This document shows positions 1-7,593 of a stretch of DNA of 51,088 bases, in pieces; the first letter of the stretch is position 1; each line of letters opens with the position of its first letter. A program made the translations under genes and the position numbers. Origin of the DNA: an uncultured Veillonella sp. (lineage in GTDB: Bacteria; Bacillota; Negativicutes; Veillonellales; Veillonellaceae); contig UPXS01000014.1 in the NCBI GenBank assembly GCA_900538355.1, forward strand, positions 1-51,088, given 5' to 3'. The notes beneath the pieces were generated by a model. That model searched no databases, was not told where the DNA came from, and saw nothing but the letters and a program-made list of their open reading frames with translations.

Positions 1-4
1 ACTC

Positions 5-34
5 TTGACCGAACATTCGTTCGTGTGCTATCAT
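5..34 (+). promoter_or_regulatory. SOS promoter with LexA box for the LysM gene
   Basis: CGAACATTCGTTCG at 10-23 is a perfect inverted repeat that fits the Gram-positive LexA/DinR consensus CGAACRNRYGTTYG/C. It sits between a -35 TTGACC (5-10) and a -10 TATCAT (29-34), so bound LexA would block RNA polymerase. A weaker copy with AAAC...GTTC lies at about 46-59. In Bacillus this arrangement lies between lexA and divergent yneA; lexA would be just outside the window on the left. Confidence 0.8.
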
Positions 35-94
35 ATGCATGTAAACAAACAAATGTTCTCAGATATTATGTTCGATATAAATGTGAGGTATGAG

Positions 95-403
95 ATGAAA
101 AATATATTAATGATGCTAGGAATGTGCTTAACAGTATTATTTGGTTATAATATGACAAACCCTGTAACAGATGCAAATACACATGCAGTACGCGAAGTAA
201 AGGTACAAGCAGGCGATACAATGTGGGATATTGCAGCTCGCACAGCTCATAAAGATATGGATGTTCGTGAAATGGTATATGCCATGAAAGAACTTAACAA
301 CATCAGTGATTCAGGTACACTTGTACCTGGTACAGTTTTAAAGGTACCAGCACATAAAACTGATAGTCCAGTTAGAGCTATGGACTATGTGGCTCAAAAC
401 TAA
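95..403 (+). CDS. yneA: LysM-domain membrane protein, YneA-like SOS cell-division suppressor
   Basis: The product is 102 residues when started at the ATG at 95, which has GAGG six bases upstream; an in-frame ATG at position 5 would place the start inside the promoter and is rejected. Residues 1-17 form one hydrophobic membrane segment (MKNILMMLGMCLTVLFGY). Residues 34-84 are a LysM domain (VQAGDTMWDIA at the start, LVPGTVLKVP at the end). Size, single membrane anchor plus LysM, and the LexA box are the three marks of Bacillus YneA, which delays septation while DNA damage is repaired. The function is inferred from this architecture; a plain LysM protein is the alternative. A strong terminator follows. 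Confidence 0.72.
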   Translation: MKNILMMLGMCLTVLFGYNMTNPVTDANTHAVREVKVQAGDTMWDIAARTAHKDMDVREMVYAMKELNNISDSGTLVPGTVLKVPAHKTDSPVRAMDYVAQN

Positions 404-426
404 ATATATATGGGTGTAACCCACGC

Positions 427-463
427 AAAAAGGCAGCTACTCAATAGATGTAGCTGCTTTTTG
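427..463. terminator. Bidirectional terminator between yneA-like gene and recombinase
   Basis: GCAGCTAC (433-440) pairs with GTAGCTGC (450-457), flanked by A5 on the left and T5 on the right, so the hairpin can end transcription of both convergent genes. Confidence 0.85.
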
Positions 464-482
464 TTGTTTATTATATGTTATT

Positions 483-536
483 AACCGATTTATAGTTATT
501 ATCTAAATCAACTGATTTATAGTTGTTATCTAAATC
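483..536. repeat. Tandem duplication of a 27-bp unit at the recombinase 3' end
   Basis: Bases 483-509 and 510-536 are two adjacent copies of a 27-bp unit that differ at two positions. The right copy covers the stop codon and last codons of the recombinase gene; the left copy lies just beyond the stop. It may be a slippage duplication or a remnant of an attachment site. Confidence 0.8.
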
Positions 537-1536
537 GCTTTTCAAAGATTGTTGAAATAGGGTTGTCTACAAACTTATTCGCTTCATTAATATAACGTCT
601 AACCATATTTACGCTATGGTGACGTGTTTGTCTCATAATATTACGTTCTTCCACACCATAGGCTGCGGCAGTCGTTGCAAAGCCATGACGCAAGCTATGG
701 GCTCCATACATGGCAGGATCAAGACCGATAAGAGAAATATATTTCTTTACGATTTCGGCAATCATCTTATCTGATATAGCTGTTTTACGTAACGACATAT
801 TTTTAGTAAAACCTCTAAATACAGGACCTTCTGTTATACCAGAGGCACGTAACCATTGCTGTAAGGCACGAACTGCGTCTAAAGGAGAACCAGAGAGATG
901 CGGAATCGCCACTACAGCACCTTGACCTTCTTGGTCAGCTTTAGATGATGGGACAAAAATCTCGACACCTTGTGGAGAGAATTGAAGATGTTCTACTGTA
1001 ATAGCCGCAATTTCGCTACGACGAAAAGCACCCATAAATCCGATTAAAAGAATAGCTTTATCACGTAATAGTTGTAATTCAGGTATATCTAGCTTGGTCA
1101 TACAATCTAAAATATCTTCAATATCCTCTAATAGGACTGGTGTCTTACCTTGTTGGAAAGTACCTTTTAAACGTCTAATACCCCGTAACGCTTGTTTTAC
1201 AATAGGTGCCATACATGGATTATCCCGATGGCCAGAGGCATTATAATTCTCTGATATAGCGCTAATACGACGAGAAATCGTATTTGCCTTAGCATAATCA
1301 GCAAGATCATTAATATAGTTCACTATAGTTTCTGGTGTAGCCGGAAAGTAAGATACCTTTTGATAGGTACACCAATCTACGAAATCGTCCCAATCCGATT
1401 CGTAAGCATCCACAGTATTTTCAGCCTTAGACAGCAATATACTTTGTTTGGCTTTCATAGACAACTTGGTACTATTCATAAGCGCATCATTATTGCGCAA
1501 ATAGAAATGTTTTTGTTGTTCCTTAGACTCTGACAT
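526..1536 (-). CDS. Tyrosine recombinase / integrase
   Basis: This 336-residue protein has an N-terminal SAM-like core-binding domain (about residues 30-125) and a C-terminal catalytic domain. The catalytic set is visible: Arg in GAFRRSE, the HSLRHG box (His-x-x-Arg), the second His in TRHHS, and the nucleophile Tyr in VRRYI near the C-terminus. All are intact, so the enzyme should cut and rejoin DNA. It is more like a stand-alone phage/transposon-type integrase than XerC or XerD. AAGGGTGA precedes the start. No excisionase, phage or conjugation genes lie nearby, so its substrate is unknown; a resident recombinase or a remnant of a lost element are both possible. Confidence 0.85.
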   Translation of the reverse strand: MSESKEQQKHFYLRNNDALMNSTKLSMKAKQSILLSKAENTVDAYESDWDDFVDWCTYQKVSYFPATPETIVNYINDLADYAKANTISRRISAISENYNASGHRDNPCMAPIVKQALRGIRRLKGTFQQGKTPVLLEDIEDILDCMTKLDIPELQLLRDKAILLIGFMGAFRRSEIAAITVEHLQFSPQGVEIFVPSSKADQEGQGAVVAIPHLSGSPLDAVRALQQWLRASGITEGPVFRGFTKNMSLRKTAISDKMIAEIVKKYISLIGLDPAMYGAHSLRHGFATTAAAYGVEERNIMRQTRHHSVNMVRRYINEANKFVDNPISTIFEKRFR

Positions 1537-1594
1537 AATTCACCCTTACCCCTAAAAATATCAATATAATTGTACCATAGAATAGGTACTTATA

Positions 1595-1603
1595 TGCTAT
1601 AAT
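1595..1603 (+). promoter_or_regulatory. Extended -10 promoter of the VanW-family gene
   Basis: TGC-TATAAT (1595-1603) is an extended -10 box, 40 bp before the start codon. A GTACC...GGTAC inverted repeat at 1572-1589 overlaps the expected upstream region and could be an operator. Confidence 0.5.
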
Positions 1604-1643
1604 TAGAGAATATAATGACTAATTTGGGAGAGTTTATAATACA

Positions 1644-2987
1644 ATGAGTAAAAAATATATAATATTAGGGACTATGCTTGTCCTGCTGAGTACGAGCGGC
1701 TGCTCATACATCCCAACAGAAAATATATCGTATGGCGTATTTTATAATGATACAGATCTATCTAATACACCAAAGGGTGAATTACAAGCTCGAATACAAG
1801 AGCTAAATAGTAAAATACCACAACAGACCATATCCATTGATTTAGGGAATGATAAAAAACAACAAGCTACGTATCATGATTTAGGTATTCAAGTAGATAC
1901 AGAGGCCGTAGTAAAAGCTATTTCTACATATGGTTATGAAGATGATTGGTGGACATTACTTTCACATAGATTTAATGCCTTGTATTATGGCCAACATTTT
2001 AAACCACAATATAAGCTAGACGAGGTAAAAAGCAAAACTTACCTTACAGAACTGGCAAAATCAATTGATACGCCAGGACATGATGCATATCTAACTATTG
2101 AGAATGGTCAAGTTGTATTCCATCCTGCTAAAGAAGGTAAACGCATTGATATTGATGCAACCTTACAAAACCTTAAGGATCAATTACAATCTGGAGAAAG
2201 CATTACATCTCTTTCTATGGTATTTACCACCAAAAATACTATTAAGGTTACTGATTCTGATTTAAAACCATTAAATACCGTTCTAGCATCCTTTAGTACA
2301 GATTTTGATCCAAATAATGAAAGCAGAACACATAATATTCAACTCGCATCTGATAAAATCAATGGTACATTGATTAAACCTGGTGCAGTATTCTCCTTTA
2401 ACGATGTTGTAGGCGAGCGTACTGCTGAGGCTGGCTATGATGATGCACCGGTAATGATTGATGGCAAATTAGTTCCAGGTATTGGTGGTGGCATTTGCCA
2501 AGTTAGTTCTACCATCTTTAATACAGCCTTATTATCCGGCATGAATATTGTAGAACGTACACCTCACTTTGAACCTGTTGGATATATTCAAGCTGGTCGT
2601 GATGCTACAGTAGCATGGGGCTATTTGGACTTTAAGTTTAGAAATCCATATCAGCAATCCATTTATATCCTCAGTGTGATGAATCATGGTACACTAACCA
2701 TCTATATTATAGGTACTGCTCAAGACAAGCCTAAAAATGTATCTATTTCAGTTGGTGATCGTAGTGAAATACCAAATAAGACAATTACACGCGTAGATCC
2801 GTCTTTAAAAGAAAAAGAAGTACAAGAAGGGCATGTAGGGCTAACAATGAATACGTATAGAACCATAACATATGGTAACTGGGTAACCCAAACTGATTCC
2901 TTTGAATCTGTATATGACCCAGTAGATACGATTATAACAATGCCACCTGAAGGTTCAACTAAAAAATCAGATAAAAAGAAACCATAA
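1644..2987 (+). CDS. VanW-family lipoprotein
   Basis: The 447-residue product begins with a lipoprotein signal: hydrophobic residues 5-16 followed by the lipobox STSGC with Cys20, so it is probably lipidated and anchored outside the inner membrane. Residues about 50-200 resemble the peptidoglycan-binding-like domain found before VanW. Residues about 230-365 are the VanW domain (FSFNDVVGERT, GIGGGICQVSST, RDATVAWGYLD). The C-terminal 70 residues look like a weak G5-type domain with a Lys/Ser tail. The family is exported and thought to act at the cell wall; the reaction is not known. The ribosome binding site is GGGAGAG. Lgt, which would lipidate it, is encoded at 35.5 kb. Confidence 0.85.
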   Translation: MSKKYIILGTMLVLLSTSGCSYIPTENISYGVFYNDTDLSNTPKGELQARIQELNSKIPQQTISIDLGNDKKQQATYHDLGIQVDTEAVVKAISTYGYEDDWWTLLSHRFNALYYGQHFKPQYKLDEVKSKTYLTELAKSIDTPGHDAYLTIENGQVVFHPAKEGKRIDIDATLQNLKDQLQSGESITSLSMVFTTKNTIKVTDSDLKPLNTVLASFSTDFDPNNESRTHNIQLASDKINGTLIKPGAVFSFNDVVGERTAEAGYDDAPVMIDGKLVPGIGGGICQVSSTIFNTALLSGMNIVERTPHFEPVGYIQAGRDATVAWGYLDFKFRNPYQQSIYILSVMNHGTLTIYIIGTAQDKPKNVSISVGDRSEIPNKTITRVDPSLKEKEVQEGHVGLTMNTYRTITYGNWVTQTDSFESVYDPVDTIITMPPEGSTKKSDKKKP

Positions 2988-3005
2988 TTAAAGATTTTAT
3001 TAAAT

Positions 3006-3054
3006 ATAGCCTAAACTATTGACCATGAGGTATAAATAGTTTAGGCTATTATTT
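3006..3054 (+). terminator. Terminator after VanW gene
   Basis: A 15-bp perfect stem (3006-3020 with 3035-3049) is followed by a T-rich but broken tail. Confidence 0.65.
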
Positions 3055-3182
3055 AGATGTAATTGAGAAACAAATATATACATATTACAAAGTATATGGA
3101 AATCCAATACAGAATATTGAGGATATAATCTATTCTCAACCATTCTCAATAATTATCATTTAGTTAAATAGAAGAGGAAACT

Positions 3183-3800
3183 ATGGACACAATCTTACAA
3201 TTTGATCACTCCTTGATCTTCTATGTACATGACCATCTTGTATATAGTTTTTTAACACCAATTATGGCATTTATTTCAAAAATTACTGGCAGCGGTGCCT
3301 TATGGATTGTCATTGCCTTATTATTAATGTTACAGAAAAAATATCGTGTATTAGGCGTAGCTATAATAATTGCATTGGGATTTGTATTAATCATCGGTGA
3401 CCAAGGTTTAAAACCACATGTAGCTAGATTAAGACCATTTGTAGATTTTCCTAATGTAACAGTACCATTAGAGTCTGCGTTACCAAAAGCAAATAGTTAT
3501 TCATTCCCGTCAGGCCATAGTTTTGGTTCATTTGCATCAGCCATGACCATTTACCTAGGCTTGAGTCAAATAGCGCCTCAGAAGCGATATTTGGGAATTA
3601 TAGCATTACTTGGATCATTAGTAGTAGCATTTTCTAGAGTATATCTATTTGTACATTATCCAACAGATGTATTAACAGGCTTAGTATTGGGAATCATCGT
3701 TGGCTTCATTGCATGGAAGCTTGCAAGAATCGGTTGGAATTGGTGGACTAACCGTCATAATGATGTAGAATACGAACCATATACATTTAAACGCAAATAA
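3183..3800 (+). CDS. PAP2-family membrane phosphatase (undecaprenyl-diphosphatase-like)
   Basis: This 205-residue integral membrane protein carries the three PAP2/type 2 phosphatidic acid phosphatase motifs: KPHVARLRP (residues about 76-84), PSGHS (about 109-113) and SRVYLFVHYPTD (about 147-158), including the catalytic His pair and Arg residues. Five or six hydrophobic helices surround them. Relatives of this size (BcrC, PgpB) dephosphorylate undecaprenyl pyrophosphate for cell-wall synthesis or phosphatidylglycerol phosphate; sequence alone does not choose between them. AGAGGAAA gives the ribosome binding site. The gene stands alone between terminators. Confidence 0.85.
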   Translation: MDTILQFDHSLIFYVHDHLVYSFLTPIMAFISKITGSGALWIVIALLLMLQKKYRVLGVAIIIALGFVLIIGDQGLKPHVARLRPFVDFPNVTVPLESALPKANSYSFPSGHSFGSFASAMTIYLGLSQIAPQKRYLGIIALLGSLVVAFSRVYLFVHYPTDVLTGLVLGIIVGFIAWKLARIGWNWWTNRHNDVEYEPYTFKRK

Positions 3801-3834
3801 GCTTAATAAGCTAAAAAACTATATAACATAAGGG

Positions 3835-3860
3835 ATTGGGCCATATAGGCCCAATTTTCT
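3835..3860 (+). terminator. Terminator after PAP2 gene
   Basis: ATTGGGCC (3835-3842) pairs with GGCCCAAT (3848-3855), followed by TTTTC. Confidence 0.85.
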
Positions 3861-3866
3861 TAGTAT

Positions 3867-3903
3867 AATTACTTCCGATAATATATCGTTATCGGAAGTA
3901 ATT
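3867..3903. repeat. Perfect 15-bp inverted repeat
   Basis: Bases 3867-3881 are the exact reverse complement of 3889-3903, with a 7-base loop, directly after the PAP2 terminator. No T-run follows, so it is not an obvious second terminator. It could be a protein-binding palindrome or an RNA 3' end. Confidence 0.7.
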
Positions 3904-4366
3904 TAAAAACAAATAAAAAACTATCCAATATATCTATAAGCTAGTTTATGTACATTACAAACCAAATAAGTATATAAATTAATTAATCAACAGATCCTAT
4001 TGTTAAATATTATGTAACCTCATAATTCTAATTTAATTTATGTAACCTAATTTATGTAACCTAATTAATCTCACTATATATGTAGCTCAATATATGTAAA
4101 TATTTAAACTATGTTTTCTAAGCTTATTAATCATTAACCTTATGTTTATATGCATAAACTCTTATATAACTTTTAGTCTCTAATACAAATATCTTTATAT
4201 AACATCATTTTGGCTATATATATTTATATAAGTCTTACATAACCTTAATATATACTAAACTAAGTAGATGCTTATGATTCCTTATTTTATGTAGGTTTAC
4301 GGTAACTACATTTTCATTATTATAGATGTATGTGTAGAATTATTATTATTTAATTTTAAATACATA
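3904..4366. other. AT-rich gene-free stretch with TATGTAACCT repeats
   Basis: About 460 bp without a credible gene. TATGTAACCT occurs at 4012-4021, 4040-4049 and 4054-4063, the last two within a 14-bp tandem unit; TAACCT recurs near 4135 and 4250. The repeats are not regularly spaced like a CRISPR array. The stretch ends at the promoter of the small gene at 4447. Confidence 0.55.
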
Positions 4367-4395
4367 TTGAAATTTTTCATATAAAGTTGTAAAAT
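4367..4395 (+). promoter_or_regulatory. Promoter of the 49-residue protein gene
   Basis: TTGAAA (4367-4372), a 17-bp spacer and TAAAAT (4390-4395) form a near-consensus sigma-70-type promoter. The start of transcription would be near 4402, giving a leader of about 45 bases. Confidence 0.65.
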
Positions 4396-4446
4396 AAGCA
4401 TATAAGTTATGTAATTTACTCATATTAACTCTCACGGAGGTATTAT

Positions 4447-4596
4447 ATGTGCTGGTGTGATATCGTAAGTAAAGCCAAAATTGGCAGTTTAAAACATTTA
4501 GGTAATGGTATGGAAGGTTCCTTAAGATTTTTAGCTGAAATTATTGTAGGTCTTAGTATCCTTCGTGTATTCGTTAACTGGATTTTCGGGGTTTAG
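4447..4596 (+). CDS. Small protein of unknown function, 49 residues
   Basis: An ATG at 4447 opens a 49-codon frame closed by TAG at 4594. GGAGG (4436-4440) lies six bases before the start, a near-ideal ribosome binding site; a consensus-like promoter lies upstream and a strong terminator 25 bp downstream, so it is a complete single-gene unit. The protein begins MCWCDIVSKAK, with a CWC pair, has a basic, glycine-containing middle, and ends in a hydrophobic or amphipathic helix (FLAEIIVGLSILRVFVNWIF). I do not recognise it. Membrane-associated peptide, type I toxin or bacteriocin-like peptide are possible; none is shown by the sequence. Confidence 0.65.
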   Translation: MCWCDIVSKAKIGSLKHLGNGMEGSLRFLAEIIVGLSILRVFVNWIFGV

Positions 4597-4620
4597 ACCT
4601 TACAATTAAATATAATATAT

Positions 4621-4652
4621 AAAAGACGCTTAGTATTCTAAGCGTCTTTTTT
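4621..4652. terminator. Strong bidirectional terminator
   Basis: AAAAGACGCTTAG (4621-4633) pairs with CTAAGCGTCTTTT (4638-4650) across a 4-base loop, with T6 on the plus side and a T-run on the minus side. It can end both the small gene at 4447 and the leftward DUF4241 gene. Confidence 0.9.
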
Positions 4653-4704
4653 GTATATATTAAGTTTATTAGACTTATATCTTTACATACTTCACTAGAT
4701 CATA

Positions 4705-5448
4705 TTATTGATATGCTTCGCTGCAATCGATATATTCCATAATTAGTTGGCATATTTGACCATCTTTATCAAAGGCCCAGTATACAGGATATAAACCATC
4801 TCCAAAGCCGGATTGAATCATAGGTACGGTTAATTCAGTTTCAGGAATTGTAAAGTTAATCCAATCCCCTTTAGATCGTTGGAATTGTGGATATGCCAAT
4901 GCATTTAGCTGGAATAAATCACTGTAGTAATCATCATAGATATTCTTGTCAGGATAGTTTGTATGCCATTGATCATAGAACTTTCTATAAGTTTCGATAG
5001 TTTCTGCATCAACTACGGTAGCAAGTCCGGAATCTACAGGGAATCCGATGTAGCTTTCACCATCATCAAGATCTGTTAAGTCTTCCGTACCTTTTAAAGC
5101 CAATTCATAGTTCACAGGCTCATTGCCACTAAAAACAACACGGCTTGCCACATAGCGATACTCATTTGGTTCCATTTCAATAATTTTTGTTTCTAACAAA
5201 TACGTACCTGGTTCTACCGTTCTAATATACGTATCTGGTTTATTAGGTAATGTTACCAAAGGATCACAGCACGTAATATGACCTGTTGGGAACGTTACAG
5301 TCCACATAGGCAATGTATGTAAGGGAAATCCTTTTAGCTCTTTACGGTTAAATAAATCATGATATGGTACAGTAGGTTTTAATTTACCTTCAGAACCTAA
5401 ACGGTTAAACGTTTGAATCCATTCACTTGTCAATTTAGATTGTTCCAT
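4705..5448 (-). CDS. DUF4241 domain protein
   Basis: The 247-residue product matches the DUF4241 pattern across its length; the most telling part is the C-terminal stretch with GDWINFTIP, then SGFGDGLYPVYWAFD (residues about 196-230). The family has no settled activity. No signal peptide or membrane segment is seen, so it should be cytoplasmic. Its GAGGAG ribosome binding site overlaps the end of the HAD gene one base upstream, so the two are translationally coupled and probably share a promoter. DUF4241 proteins are often found near toxin-immunity type genes in other bacteria, but nothing here proves that link. Confidence 0.8.
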   Translation of the reverse strand: MEQSKLTSEWIQTFNRLGSEGKLKPTVPYHDLFNRKELKGFPLHTLPMWTVTFPTGHITCCDPLVTLPNKPDTYIRTVEPGTYLLETKIIEMEPNEYRYVASRVVFSGNEPVNYELALKGTEDLTDLDDGESYIGFPVDSGLATVVDAETIETYRKFYDQWHTNYPDKNIYDDYYSDLFQLNALAYPQFQRSKGDWINFTIPETELTVPMIQSGFGDGLYPVYWAFDKDGQICQLIMEYIDCSEAYQ

Positions 5449-5449
5449 A

Positions 5450-6361
5450 TTACTCCTCTGCTTCGTGTTTACAATGTATATACTCGCCCTCTAACACTTC
5501 ATATGCTGCTGTTTTGCGTATAATTTGTTTAACTAATGCATCCAACTGGGAACCATTTGTATAGTCTGCAGGTGCATAATAGCGTATACGGTGATGACGC
5601 ATCATCTTATATACCTTATCTTTATCCTTTTTAATAGGATCATACACACCTATGGAATGGCCTCCATTAGCGTTAACAAGGCTCATGCAAGGAATATCAG
5701 TATCACTATCCCCAATATAAATCATATTGCGGAATGGGACACGTTGGTCCTCAGGCTTAATATAATCGTTAACACCTGTATCATTAATATCTAGAATTCC
5801 CTTTTGAATACGGAACAAAAACTGAGTTTTATTCGTATAGTTAATTGCTTGCGCAGGCCATACAGCTACGCCCTTATCATCGAACATAAATGCACTGGCA
5901 TAGATTTTTGTGAAAGCTCCCTCTTTCGCCATTTCAGTGCCTTCTATCATCTCTTTCAATCCAGAAGAGATAATGTAATGTTCAATGCGAACCCCATGCT
6001 CTAATCCATACTCTCTAATACGTTCAAACCAAGTGCGAACACCGTCATACAACTCTACTTGATTCCCATATTCCATGAGCTTTTCTTTAGTTACATAAAA
6101 GCGACCTACTGCTTCTTGAATCATCTTGTACATATAGGCTAAGTTATTATCCATATCATTTTTCTTAGCCAATTGATTAGATTCTTGCCAGAACTGCTTG
6201 ATTTGCTCCTCATCATAGCCAACAGATTGAATAAAGCCTTGTGCCTGCATATCATCAGGGGTTAAAGTCTTATCAAAATCGTAGCACATGGCAAGGACTG
6301 GCATAGAGTCTTCACGAGATACTAGGGATGAATCTTTAGAATCACTTTTGTATGTTATCAT
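5450..6361 (-). CDS. HAD-superfamily hydrolase
   Basis: The 303-residue protein has the haloacid dehalogenase motifs: motif I DFDKTLTP (residues about 28-35, with nucleophile Asp and acid/base Asp), motif II Ser in IISSG (about 129-133), and motif IV GDSDTDIPCM (about 217-226) for magnesium. The helical cap between motifs I and II is like phosphoserine phosphatase-type HADs. It should be a cytoplasmic phosphatase; the substrate is unknown. AAAGGAGGTGTCGT precedes the start. It heads a two-gene unit with the DUF4241 gene. Confidence 0.85.
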   Translation of the reverse strand: MITYKSDSKDSSLVSREDSMPVLAMCYDFDKTLTPDDMQAQGFIQSVGYDEEQIKQFWQESNQLAKKNDMDNNLAYMYKMIQEAVGRFYVTKEKLMEYGNQVELYDGVRTWFERIREYGLEHGVRIEHYIISSGLKEMIEGTEMAKEGAFTKIYASAFMFDDKGVAVWPAQAINYTNKTQFLFRIQKGILDINDTGVNDYIKPEDQRVPFRNMIYIGDSDTDIPCMSLVNANGGHSIGVYDPIKKDKDKVYKMMRHHRIRYYAPADYTNGSQLDALVKQIIRKTAAYEVLEGEYIHCKHEAEE

Positions 6362-6411
6362 ACGACACCTCCTTTAACATAGTATAAACATAACAAATGC
6401 TATTCTACCCT

Positions 6412-6440
6412 CTTATATTCCTGAGGTGTCCCTTTGACAA
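6412..6440 (-). promoter_or_regulatory. Promoter of the HAD-DUF4241 unit
   Basis: On the minus strand TTGTCA (6435-6440), a 17-bp spacer and TATAAG (6412-6417) precede the HAD gene by about 50 bp. Confidence 0.55.
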
Positions 6441-6507
6441 CCCCCTTTGTTATCTATTTTACACGATACATCAATGAAACAGGCGTTATATAGCATCGTA
6501 ATTCCAT

Positions 6508-7446
6508 CTAAAATAGAGATTCTTGCTTGTAATTTGTATCAATAATCCAGCTTTTTTCCGTGCTTTCCTTAATAATTGCTGTTTTTGGAAGCTGTCCAAT
6601 AAGTAAACTAGACTTAGGATCATGTAACATACGATTGTGCCGGACTGCAGCCTGATTTGTATTGGCATAACAATAGCGACAGAAATGACTACAACTATCA
6701 TAGGCACCTATATCACCATGTAAATAGCAATTACATTCCGGTCTTGCTGGTGCCCGTTTAGGTGCTTTTAACGAAACATTCCAAGCCCGTTCATAACAAT
6801 CTAATGTTAAACAACCTTCCGTATTAGCCCCTAATTCTTTAAATGCGTCCCCTTCTCCGCAGGTTTTAAGGTCCATATTGTAGGAGTGAGCAATAGAAAT
6901 TAACTCCTTAATAATATTAAGTTGTACATCAACACTTGGTCTAAAACCTTCAGGAAAGTTCTGAGCCACCTTATCAAAAATATCTAAGAAGCTTACAACA
7001 ACCGTATCCGTATATCCTTCGAGAGCTTTAGCCATGTTATAAAAGCTTTCAAAATGGAAATCTATTGTATAGTTACGGGTTAAAATAATAGGATCATAAC
7101 GCCACACCATGGATTGAGGATTAAGTCTCGTAGATATTTGTTTAAATCCGTCTATTACAGAATCTGCTTTTGGTACATAGGGCTCAATATCTGGATCATA
7201 AGGAGTTATGGTCATATGCCAAAACTGTCTATAATCATTTATGTCATGTAAGAACGGAATAAATGGCAAAGGATTCTTAGTACAAAATGCAATACCATCT
7301 ACTACTTCGTGATTAATAGGATACCGTGTTATTTGCAATGGATTATAGGGATTTCGTACATCTACAAATCCTTGATGAATACGATTAATCAACCATTGCC
7401 CATAAAAGGCAGGAATATCCGTACGTTGTCCCGTCTGTAAAATCAT
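6508..7446 (-). CDS. DUF1848 family protein with radical-SAM-like cysteine cluster
   Basis: The 312-residue protein shows DUF1848 features: FCTKNPLPF near residue 55, WRYDPI near 116, and a C-terminal cysteine region. Cys252-x3-Cys256-x2-Cys259 (CSHFCRYC) has exactly the spacing of the radical SAM iron-sulfur motif but lies near the C-terminus rather than the N-terminus; CNC at 238-240 and CGEGD near 196 add further cysteines. The family is thought to bind an iron-sulfur cluster; its reaction is unknown. No clear ribosome binding site of high strength was seen. It is a single gene reading leftward, divergent from the methyltransferase. Confidence 0.78.
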   Translation of the reverse strand: MILQTGQRTDIPAFYGQWLINRIHQGFVDVRNPYNPLQITRYPINHEVVDGIAFCTKNPLPFIPFLHDINDYRQFWHMTITPYDPDIEPYVPKADSVIDGFKQISTRLNPQSMVWRYDPIILTRNYTIDFHFESFYNMAKALEGYTDTVVVSFLDIFDKVAQNFPEGFRPSVDVQLNIIKELISIAHSYNMDLKTCGEGDAFKELGANTEGCLTLDCYERAWNVSLKAPKRAPARPECNCYLHGDIGAYDSCSHFCRYCYANTNQAAVRHNRMLHDPKSSLLIGQLPKTAIIKESTEKSWIIDTNYKQESLF

Positions 7447-7593
7447 AGTCCTGCCCTTTCATAATATAAAAATATAGATGTATTATATCATACTCAATAT
7501 TAATTATTTATGTACTAAGTGTGATATTTATAGTATGGTACATTCTCATTTTATGGTACTATTAAGTGTATTAAAAATGAGGAGAACAAAAAG

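Noticed and set aside
5..94. Upstream start for the LysM protein at position 5
   Set aside because: It would place the coding region over the LexA box and promoter; the ATG at 95 has the ribosome binding site.
526..1536. Prophage or integrative element carrying the recombinase
   Set aside because: Both flanks are ordinary chromosomal genes and no phage, transfer or cargo genes follow.
4012..4063. CRISPR-like repeats TATGTAACCT
   Set aside because: Copies are only 10 bp, irregularly spaced, and without unique spacers.
6486..6707. 73-codon frame on the same strand as the DUF1848 gene
   Set aside because: It lies in another frame of that gene's conserved cysteine region and has no ribosome binding site.
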